From: Auanema rhodensis
Taxonomy: Eukaryota > Nematoda > Chromadorea > Rhabditida > Rhabditidae
Reading direction: 5' to 3'
DNA: 64,000 bases
Assembly (NCBI GenBank): GCA_964057225.1
Contig: OZ059895.1
Location: 2,852,001-2,916,000, forward strand
The notes beneath the pieces are model-generated. The model was given only the letters and a program-made list of their open reading frames with translations. It searched no databases and was not told where the DNA came from. The position numbers and the translations under genes were made by a program. This document shows, piece after piece, positions 1 through 8,531 of this stretch. Position 1 is the first letter of the stretch. Each line of letters opens with the position of its first letter.

Positions 1-30
1 TCAAACTTTGATTAAGAACTTTGATTTTCG
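1..30 (+). repeat. Partial unit tail at left window edge
   Basis: The first 30 bases are the end of a long unit: ACTTTGATTAAG, the second ACTTTGAT copy, and TTTTCG before the first anchor at 31. The same tail occurs at 2481-2510. The array therefore continues to the left of the window. Confidence 0.95.
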
Positions 31-1226
31 TACACCCATAAATTATACGCAGCACAGGTTACCCTTAATTAATGAACTGACCGACTAATCAGACATGGAT
101 CTTTCCAAGTTCTGTTGCTTGAACGGATGTTTTCCTACGTAGGCTAGTAAAACATGCCCTTCAAAGCATCAGAACATGTGACCACATTCCAATTTTTTTG
201 TATCTATCTTGTAAAGATAGTAATAAACTTTGATTTTTGTACACCCATAAATTATACGCAGCACAGGTTACCCTTAAATAATGAACTGACTGTCTAATCA
301 GACATGGATCTTCCCAAGTTCTGTTGCTTGAATGGATGTTTTCCTACGTAGGCTAGTAAAACATGCCCTTCAAAGCATCAGAACATGTGATCACATTCCA
401 ATTTTTTTGTATCTATCTTGTAAAGATAGTAATATATCATATGTTGAACACTATGTTGGAAAGATTTTAATTCAGATTTTCGAACTTTTATTCAGTTTGT
501 TTTTTAAACTTTGATTAAGAACTTTGATTTTTGTACACCCATAAATTATACGCAGCACAGGTTACCCTTAATTAATGAACTGCCCGACTAATCAGACATG
601 GATCTTTCCAAGTTCTGTTGCTTGAACGGATGTTTTCCTACGAAGGCTAGTAAAACATGCCCTTCAAAGCATCAGAACATGTGATCACATTCCAATATTT
701 TTGTATCTATCTTGTAAAGATAGTAATATATCATATGTTGAACACTATGTTGGAAAGATTTTAATTCAGATTTTTTCAACTTTCACTCAGTTTGTTTTCT
801 AAACTTTGATTAAGAACCTTGAGTTTTGTACACCCATAAATTATACGCAGCACAGGTTACCCTTAAATAATGAACTGACCGACTAATCAGACATGGATCT
901 TTCCTAGTTCTGTTGCTTGAATGGATGTTTTCCTACGTAGGCTAGTAAAACATGCCCTTCAAAGCATCAGAACATGTGATCACATTCCAATTTTTTTGTA
1001 TCTATCTTGTAAAGATAGTAATTATATCATATGTTGAACACTATGTTGGAAAGATTTTAATTCAGATTTTCTAACTTTTATTCAGTTTGTTTTTTAAACT
1101 TTGATTAAGAACTTTGATTTTCGTACACCCATAAATTATACGCAGCACAGGTTACCCTTAAATAATGAACTGACCGACTAATCAGACATGGATCTTTCCT
1201 AGTTCTGTTGCTTGAATGGATGTTTT

Positions 1227-1236
1227 CCTACGTAGG
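1227..1236. other. 10-bp palindrome CCTACGTAGG with central CpG
   Basis: This is a perfect palindrome in most units; the reference copy is given. Shared derived variants are CCTATGTAGG, a CpG transition carried by many S1 units (11012, 14793, 17186, 19372, 24122, 25508, 26600, 28492), and CCTACGAAGG in the leftmost 7 kb (about 641, 3121, 5685, 6865). The CpG-to-TpG change fits methylation-driven decay, but methylation is not visible in the sequence. Confidence 0.85.
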
Positions 1237-1268
1237 CTAGTAAAACATGCCCTTCAAAGCATCAGAAC

Positions 1269-1280
1269 ATGTGATCACAT
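1269..1280. other. 12-bp palindrome ATGTGATCACAT
   Basis: This is a perfect self-complementary 12-mer in the conserved core of most units; the reference copy is given. A recurring variant, ATGTGACCACAT, breaks the central step and marks particular unit types, such as the AAGTTTTGTT type at 32395 and 40371. It could be a symmetric protein site or be neutral; the sequence alone does not say. It has no spacer between half-sites, unlike bacterial CRP sites. Confidence 0.85.
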
Positions 1281-1296
1281 TCCAATATTTTTGTAT

Positions 1297-1313
1297 CTAT
1301 CTTGTAAAGATAG
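1297..1313. other. Conserved hairpin, 7-bp arms with 3-nt loop
   Basis: CTATCTT-GTA-AAGATAG is a perfect inverted repeat present in nearly every unit; the reference copy is given. Variants that weaken it form families: CTATTTT (one G-T pair; around 32860, 40850, 41429, 42015, 46090, 48780, 54325), CTATCTA (13667, 14171, 16563) and AAGATAT (10907, 11997, 12793, 13088, 15482). It sits 5 bases before the edge of the optional 85-bp module and at the joint of the 121-bp unit. Whether it folds in the cell or binds a protein is unknown. Confidence 0.9.
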
Positions 1314-1318
1314 TAATA

Positions 1319-1403
1319 TATCATATGTTGAACACTATGTTGGAAAGATTTTAATTCAGATTTTCTAACTTTTATTCAGTTTGTTTTTTAAACTTTGATT
1401 AAG
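1319..1403 (+). repeat. Optional 85-bp AT-rich module of the long unit
   Basis: The module runs from TATCATATGTTGAACAC to TTTGATTAAG in the reference L unit and is absent as a block from all 56 short units, with the same junction GTAATA/AACTTTG. I count about 22% GC, lower than the rest of the unit. It ends between two direct copies of AACTTTGAT spaced by TAAG. There are three linked tail forms. One reads CAGATTTTCTAACTTTTATTC. A second reads CAGATTTTTTCAACTTTCAC followed downstream by AACCTTG. The third reads CGGTTTTTTTTCAAC with TTTTCTTAAC. Whether S arose by deletion or L by insertion cannot be decided here; deletion is simpler because no target duplication is seen. Confidence 0.9.
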
Positions 1404-1417
1404 AACTTTGATTTTTG

Positions 1418-1626
1418 TACACCCATAAATTATACGCAGCACAGGTTACCCTTGAATAATGAACTGACCGACTAATCAGACATGGATCTTTCCTAGTTCT
1501 GTTGCTTGAATGGATGTTTTCCTACGTAGGCTAGTAAAACATGCCCTTCAAAGCATCAGAACATGTGATCACATTCCAATTTTTTTGTATCTATCTTGTA
1601 AAGATAGTAATAAACTTTGATTTTTG
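1418..1626 (+). repeat. Reference short unit type S1 (209 bp)
   Basis: This unit matches L up to GATAGTAATA and then jumps directly to AACTTTGATTTTTG, so it lacks exactly the 85-bp module. It carries the S1 marker CCCTTGAATAATG, where most other units read CTTAAATAATG. S1 units begin many of the higher-order blocks (for example at 8532, 9331, 11012, 12104, 14793, 17186, 19372, 21558, 24122, 25508, 26600, 28492, 30087, 31387, 35165, 38356, 39363, 43520, 44613, 47302, 55537, 60083 and 62392), which makes them useful block delimiters. Other 209-bp units without the marker exist, for example at 31, 2511, 15590, 56041 and 62896. Confidence 0.95.
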
Positions 1627-2480
1627 TACACCCATAAATTATACGCAGCACAGGTTACCCTTAAATAATGAACTGACCGACTAATCAGACATGGATCTTT
1701 CCAAGTTCTGTTGCTTGAACGGATGTTTTCCTACGTAGGCTAGTAAAACATGCCCTTCAAAGCATCAGAACATGTGATCACATTTCAATTTTTTTGTATC
1801 TATCTTGTAAAGATAGTAATATATCATATGTTGAACACTATGTTGGAAAGATTTTAATTCAGATTTTTTCAACTTTCACTCAGTTTGTTTTCTAAACTTT
1901 GATTAAGAACCTTGTTGTTTGTACACCCATAAATTATACGCAGCACAGGTTACCCTTAAATAATGAACTGACCGACTAATCAGACATGGATCTTTCCTAG
2001 TTCTGTTGCTTGAATGGATGTTTTCCTACGTAGGCTAGTAAAACATGCCCTTCAAAGCATCAGAACATGTGATCACATTCCAATATTTTTTTATCTATCT
2101 TGTAAAGATAGTAATATATCATATGTTGAACACTATGTTGGAAAGATTTTAATTCAGATTTTTTCAACTTTCACTCAGTTTGTTTTCTAAACTTTGATTA
2201 AGAACCTTGAGTTTTGTACACCCATAAATTATACGCAGCACAGGTTACCCTTAAATAATGAACTGACCGACTAATCAGACATGGATCTTTCCTAGTTCTG
2301 TTGCTTGAATGGATGTTTTCCTACGTAGGCTAGTAAAACATGCCCTTCAAAGCATCAGAACATGTGATCACATTCCAATTTTTTTGTATCTATCTTGTAA
2401 AGATAGTAATATATCATATGTTGAACACTATGTTGGAAAAATTTTAATTCAGATTTTCGAACTTTTTTTCAGTTTGTTTT

Positions 2481-3320
2481 TCAAACTTTGATTAAGAACT
2501 TTGATTTTCGTACACCCATAAATTATACGCAGCACAGGTTACCCTTAATTAATGAACTGACCGACTAATCAGACATGGATCTTTCCAAGTTCTGTTGCTT
2601 GAACGGATGTTTTCCTACGTAGGCTAGTAAAACATGCCCTTCAAAGCATCAGAACATGTGACCACATTCCAATTTTTTTGTATCTATCTTGTAAAGATAG
2701 TAATAAACTTTGATTTTTGTACACCCATAAATTATACGCAGCACAGGTTACCCTTAAATAATGAACTGACTGTCTAATCAGACATGGATCTTCCCAAGTT
2801 CTGTTGCTTGAATGGATGTTTTCCTACGTAGGCTAGTAAAACATGCCCTTCAAAGCATCAGAACATGTGATCACATTCCAATTTTTTTGTATCTATCTTG
2901 TAAAGATAGTAATATATCATATGTTGAACACTATGTTGGAAAGATTTTAATTCAGATTTTCGAACTTTTATTCAGTTTGTTTTTTAAACTTTGATTAAGA
3001 ACTTTGATTTTTGTACACCCATAAATTATACGCAGCACAGGTTACCCTTAATTAATGAACTGCCCGACTAATCAGACATGGATCTTTCCAAGTTCTGTTG
3101 CTTGAACGGATGTTTTCCTACGAAGGCTAGTAAAACATGCCCTTCAAAGCATCAGAACATGTGACCACATTCCAATTTTTTTGTATCTATCTTGTAAAGA
3201 TAGTAATATATCATATGTTGAACACTATGTTGGAAAGATTTTAATTCAGATTTTTTCAACTTTCACTCAGTTTGTTTTCTAAACTTTGATTAAGAACCTT
3301 GAGTTTTGTACACCCATAAA
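2481..3320. repeat. 840-bp second copy of bases 1-840
   Basis: Bases 2481-3320 match 1-840 at an offset of 2480 bp. On reading I found two differences, T/C at 685 and A/T at 697 (first-copy coordinates). The match ends at 841, where the first copy has CATAAATTATACG and the second CATAAAATATACG. The left end of the match lies outside the window. This is a segmental copy within the array, most simply from unequal exchange or conversion. Confidence 0.85.
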
Positions 3321-5284
3321 ATATACGCAGCACAGGTTACCCTTAAATAATGAACTGACTGTCTAATCAGACATGGATCTTCCCAAGTTCTGTTGCTTGA
3401 ATGGATGTTTTCCTACGTAGGCTAGTAAAACATGCCCTTCAAAGCATCAGAACATGTGATCACATTCCAATTTTTTTGTATCTATCTTATAAAGATAGTA
3501 ATATATCATATGTTGAACACTATGTTGGAAAGATTTTAATTCAGATTTTCTAACTTTTATTCAGTTTGTTTTTTAAACTTTGATTAAGAACTTTGATTTT
3601 TGTACACCCATAAATTATACGCAGCACAGGTTACCCTTAAATAATGAACTGACCGACTAATCAGACATGGATCTTTCCTAGTTCTGTTGCTTGAATGGAT
3701 GTTTTCCTACGTAGGCTAGTAAAACATGCCCTTCAAAGCATCAGAACATGTGATCACATTCCAATTTTTTTGAAATCTATCTTGTAAAGATAGTAATAAT
3801 CTTTGATTTTTATACACCCATAAATTATACGCAGCACAGGTTACCCTTAAATAATGAACTGACCGACTAATCAGACATGGATCTTTCCTAGTTCTGTTGC
3901 TTGAATGGATGTTTTCCTACGTAGGCTAGTAAAACATGCCCTTCAAAGCATCAGAACATGTGATCACATTCCAATTTTTTTGTATCTATCTTGTAAAGAT
4001 AGTAATATATCATATGTTGAACACTATGTTGGAAAGATTTTAATTCAGATTTACGAACTTTTATTCAGTTTGTTTTTTAAACTTTGATTAAGAACTTTGA
4101 TTTTTGTACACCCATAAATTATACGCAGCACAGGTTACCCTTAAATAATGAACTGACCGACTAATCAGACATGGATCTTTCCAAGTTCTGTTGCTTGAAT
4201 GGATGTTTTCCTACGTAGGCTAGTAAAACATGCCCTTCAAAGCATCAGAACATGTGACCACATTCCAATTTTTTTGTATCTATCTTGTAAAGATAGTAAT
4301 ATATCATATGTTGAACACTATGTTGGAAAGATTTTAATTCAGATTTTCTAACTTTTATTCAGTTTGTTTTTTAAACTTTGATTAAGAACTTTGATTTTTG
4401 TACACCCATAAATTATACGCAGCACAGGTTACCCTTAAATAATGAACTGACCGACTAATCAGACATGGATCTTTCCTAGTTCTGTTGCTTGAATGGATGT
4501 TTTCCTACGTAGGCTAGTAAAACATGCCCTTCAAAGCATCAGAACATGTGACCACATTCCAATTTTTTTGTATCTATCTTGTAAAGATAGTAATATATCA
4601 TATGTTGAACACTATGTTGGAAAGATTTTAATTCAGATTTTCTAACTTTTATTCAATTTTTTTTTTTAAACTTTGATTAAGAACTTTGATTTTTGTACAC
4701 CCATAAATTATACGCAGCACAGGTTACCCTTAAATAATGAACTGACCGACTAATCAGACATGGATCTTTCCTAGTTCTGTTGCTTGAATGGATGTTTTCC
4801 TACGTAGGCTAGTAAAACATGACCTTCAAAGCATCAGAACATGTGATCACATTCCAATATTTTTGTATCTATCTTGTAAAGATAGTAATATATCATATGT
4901 TGAACACTATGTTGGAAAGATTTTAATTCAGATTTTCTAACTTTTATTCAGTTTGTTTTTTAAACTTTGATTAAGAACTTTGATTTTTGTACACCCATAA
5001 ATTATACGCAGCACAGGTTACCCTTAAATAATGAACTGACCGACTAATCAGACATGGATCTTTCCTAGTTCTGTTGCTTGAATGGATGTTTTCCTACGTA
5101 GGCTAGTAAAACATGCCCTTCAAAGCATCAGAACATGTGACCACATTCCAATTTTTTTGTATCTATCTTGTAAAGATAGTAATATATCATATGTTGAACA
5201 CTATGTTGGAAAGATTTTAATTCAGATTTTTTCAACTTTCACTCAGTTTGTTTTCTAAACTTTGATTAAGAACCTTGAGTTTTG
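3321..5284. repeat. Left block continuation, mostly long units
   Basis: This contains the rest of the L unit that starts at 3309, one 210-bp short unit at 3603 with private changes near its end (AATCTTTG; TATACACCC), then five L units (3813, 4107, 4401, 4696, 4990). The unit at 3813 carries TTTACGAAC, a marker that recurs at 38775, 42344, 46714, 49403, 54949 and 57431. The unit at 4401 has a unique T-run, ATTCAATTTTTTTTTTTAAA. No gene is seen. Confidence 0.8.
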
Positions 5285-7645
5285 TACACCCATAAAATAT
5301 ACGCAGCACAGGTTACCCTTAAATAATGAACTGACTGTCTAATCAGACATGGATCTTCCCAAGTTCTGTTGCTTGAATGGATGTTTTCCTACGTAGGCTA
5401 GTAAAACATGCCCTTCAAAGCATCAGAACATGTGATCACATTCCAATTTTTTTGTATCTATCTTGTAAAGATAGTAATATATCATATGTTGAACACTATG
5501 TTGGAAAGATTTTAATTCAGATTTTCGAACTTTTATTCAGTTTGTTTTTTAAACTTTGATTAAGAACTTTGATTTTTGTACACCCATAAATTATACGCAG
5601 CACAGGTTACCCTTAATTAATGAACTGACCGACTAATCAGACATGGATCTTTCCAAGTTCTGTTGCTTGAACGGATGTTTTCCTACGAAGGCTAGTAAAA
5701 CATGCCCTTCAAAGCATCAGAACATGTGATCACATTCCAATATTTTTGTATCTATCTTGTAAAGATAGTAATATATCATATGTTGAACACTATGTTGGAA
5801 AGATTTTAATTCGGTTTTTTTTCAACTTTCACTCAGTTTGTTTTCTTAACTTTGATTAAGAACCTTGAGTTTTGTACACCCATAAATTATACGCAGCACA
5901 GGTTACCCTTAAATAATGAACTGACCGACTAATCAGACATGGATCTTTCCTAGTTCTGTTGCTTGAATGGATGTTTTCCTACGTAGGCTAGTAAAACATG
6001 CCCTTCAAAGCATCAGAACATGTGATCACATTCCAATTTTTTTGTATCTATCTTGTAAAGATAGTAATTATATCATATGTTGAACACTATGTTGGAAAGA
6101 TTTTAATTCAGATTTTCTAACTTTTATTCAGTTTGTTTTTTAAACTTTGATTAAGAACTTTGATTTTCGTACACCCATAAATTATACGCAGCACAGGTTA
6201 CCCTTAAATAATGAACTGACCGACTAATCAGACATGGATCTTTCCTAGTTCTGTTGCTTGAATGGATGTTTTCCTACGTAGGCTAGTAAAACATGCCCTT
6301 CAAAGCATCAGAACATGTGATCACATTCCAATATTTTTGTATCTATCTTGTAAAGATAGTAATATATCATATGTTGAACACTATGTTGGAAAGATTTTAA
6401 TTCAGATTTTTTCAACTTTCACTCAGTTTGTTTTCTAAACTTTGATTAAGAACCTTGAGTTTTGTACACCCATAAAATATACGCAGCACAGGTTACCCTT
6501 AAATAATGAACTGACTGTCTAATCAGACATGGATCTTCCCAAGTTCTGTTGCTTGAATGGATGTTTTCCTACGTAGGCTAGTAAAACATGCCCTTCAAAG
6601 CATCAGAACATGTGATCACATTCCAATTTTTTTGTATCTATCTTGTAAAGATAGTAATATATCATATGTTGAACACTATGTTGGAAAGATTTTAATTCAG
6701 ATTTTCGAACTTTTATTCAGTTTGTTTTTTAAACTTTGATTAAGAACTTTGATTTTTGTACACCCATAAATTATACGCAGCACAGGTTACCCTTAATTAA
6801 TGAACTGACCGACTAATCAGACATGGATCTTTCCAAGTTCTGTTGCTTGAACGGATGTTTTCCTACGAAGGCTAGTAAAACATGCCCTTCAAAGCATCAG
6901 AACATGTGATCACATTCCAATATTTTTGTATCTATCTTGTAAAGATAGTAATATATCATATGTTGAACACTATGTTGGAAAGATTTTAATTCGGTTTTTT
7001 TTCAACTTTCACTCAGTTTGTTTTCTTAACTTTGATTAAGAACCTTGAGTTTTGTACACCCATAAATTATACGCAGCACAGGTTACCCTTAAATAATGAA
7101 CTGACCGACTAATCAGACATGGATCTTTCCTAGTTCTGTTGCTTGAATGGATGTTTTCCTACGTAGGCTAGTAAAACATGCCCTTCAAAGCATCAGAACA
7201 TGTGATCACATTCCAATTTTTTTGTATCTATCTTGTAAAGATAGTAATTATATCATATGTTGAACACTATGTTGGAAAGATTTTAATTCAGATTTTCTAA
7301 CTTTTATTCAGTTTGTTTTTTAAACTTTGATTAAGAACTTTGATTTTCGTACACCCATAAATTATACGCAGCACAGGTTACCCTTAAATAATGAACTGAC
7401 CGACTAATCAGACATGGATCTTTCCTAGTTCTGTTGCTTGAATGGATGTTTTCCTACGTAGGCTAGTAAAACATGCCCTTCAAAGCATCAGAACATGTGA
7501 TCACATTCCAATATTTTTGTATCTATCTTGTAAAGATAGTAATATATCATATGTTGAACACTATGTTGGAAAGATTTTAATTCGGTTTTTTTTCAACTTT
7601 CACTCAGTTTGTTTTCTTAATTTTGATTAAGAACCTTGAGTTTTG
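5285..7645. repeat. 1180-bp tetramer HOR, two tandem copies
   Basis: Four long units (294, 296, 295, 295) starting at 5285 repeat from 6465 (294, 296, 295, 296). At an offset of 1180 bp I read no difference from 5154-6403 against 6334-7583. The match stops where the second copy switches to the CGGTTTTTTTTCAAC tail at 7582. Markers inside the tetramer are CATAAAATATACG with CTGACTGTC, TTCGAAC, CTTAATTAATG with CCTACGAAGG, and GTAATTATATC. Near-identity over 1.25 kb implies recent duplication. Confidence 0.88.
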
Positions 7646-8531
7646 TACACCCATAAATTATACGCAGCACAGGTTACCCTTAAATAATGAACTGACCGAC
7701 TAATCAGACATGGATCTTTCCTAGTTCTGTTGCTTGAATGGATGTTTTCCTACGTAGGCTAGTAAAACATGCCCTTCAAAGCATCAGAACATGTGATCAC
7801 ATTCCAATATTTTTGTATCTATCTTGTAAAGATAGTAATATATCATATGTTGAACACTATGTTGGAAAGATTTTAATTCAGATTTTTTCAACATTCACTC
7901 AGTTTGTTTTCTAAACTTTGATTAAGAACCTTGTTGTTTGTACACCCATAAAATATACGCAGCACAGGTTACCCTTAAATAATGAACTGACCGTCTAATC
8001 AGACATGGATCTTCCCAAGTTCTGTTGCTTGAATGGATGTTTTCCTACGTAGGCTAGTAAAACATGCCCTTCAAAGCATCAGAACATGTGATCACATTCC
8101 AATTTTTTTGTATCTATCTTGTAAAGATAGTAATTATATCATATGTTGAACACTATGTTGGAAAGATTTTAATTCAGATTTTTTCAACTTTCACTCAGTT
8201 TGTTTTCTAAACTTTGATTAAGAACCTTGTTGTTTGTACACCCATAAAATATACGCAGCACAGGTTACCCTTAAATAATGAACTGACCGTCTAATCAGAC
8301 ATGGATCTTCCCAAGTTCTGTTGCTTGAATGGATGTTTTCCTACGTAGGCTAGTAAAACATGCCCTTCAAAGCATCAGAACATGTGATCACATTCCAATT
8401 TTTTTGTATCTATCTTGTAAAGATAGTAATTATATCATATGTTGAACACTATGTTGGAAAGATTTTAATTCAGATTTTCTAACTTTTATTCAGTTTGTTT
8501 TTTAAACTTTGATTAAGAACTTTGATTTTTG
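7646..8531. repeat. Three long units with single-unit duplication
   Basis: Units of 295, 296 and 295 bp. Those at 7941 and 8237 are alike through CATAAAATATACG, CTGACCGTC, CTTCCCAAG and GTAATTATATC, and differ only in the tail (TTTTTTCAAC against TTTTCTAAC). This suggests one unit was copied next to itself with a tail exchange. It ends the longest run without short units in the left half (3813-8531, 16 L units). Confidence 0.8.

Larger units (their letters stand above)
1124..1417 (+). repeat. Reference long unit (L, 294 bp)
   Basis: A representative L unit, phased to start at TACACCCATA and end just before the next one. In order it holds: a leader with TACGCAGCACAGG and ACTGACCGACTAATCAG; the 10-bp palindrome at 1227-1236; a nearly invariant core around CTTCAAAGCATCAGAACATG; the 12-bp palindrome at 1269-1280; a T-rich tract; the hairpin at 1297-1313; the optional 85-bp module at 1319-1403; and a closing ACTTTGAT copy. 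L units are 177 of the 234 complete units. Length variants come from +1 in GTAATTATATC (295), +1 or +2 in T-rich tails (295-296) and -1 in CTTTGATAAG (293). The unit start is arbitrary. Confidence 0.95.
31..2510. repeat. Left heterogeneous block, 9 units
   Basis: Unit lengths are 209, 294, 295, 295, 294, 209, 295, 295, 294. It uses edge-type variants: CTTAATTAATG, CTGACTGTC, CGTACACCC, CTTGAGTTTTG and GTAATTATATC. Bases 1-840 reappear at 2481-3320 (next entry). The run 829-1921 (L with GTAATTATATC, L, S1, L) resembles parts of the 2188-bp HOR at the far right of the window. No gene is seen. Confidence 0.85.

Noticed and set aside
332-514. Recurring 60/62-codon open frames on the + strand, starting ATGGATGTTTTCC, in 19 units (for example 332, 2309, 7442, 38867, 63492)
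   Set aside because: They are the satellite read in one frame. In most long units the same frame stops at TTC TAA; only units with TTCGAAC, TTTACGAAC or CGGTTTTTTTTCAAC read further. The start becomes ACG in GAACGGATG units, and 1-bp indels (GTAATTATATC, GAAATC) shift the frame. No promoter context or sign of protein-level conservation is visible.
1160-1185. Possible hammerhead ribozyme, as in some animal satellites, around CTGACCGACTAATCAG
   Set aside because: The core CTGANGA is absent on this strand (CTGACCG) and on the other (CTGATTAG), and no suitably placed GAAA with stems was found.
1269-1280. ATGTGATCACAT as a bacterial CRP-type operator
   Set aside because: The half-sites abut without the 6-bp spacer of CRP sites, and the context is a eukaryote-like satellite.
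1297-1313. Hairpin followed by T-rich DNA as a transcription terminator
   Set aside because: The hairpin is AT-rich, the T tract lies before it rather than after it, and there is no gene to terminate.
1337-1355. Resemblance of ACTATGTTGGAAAGATTT to a CENP-B box
   Set aside because: It shares GTTGGAAA and a few flanking bases, but the essential TTCG and CGGG parts of the known box are absent. The GTTCGAAAG variants do not restore them.
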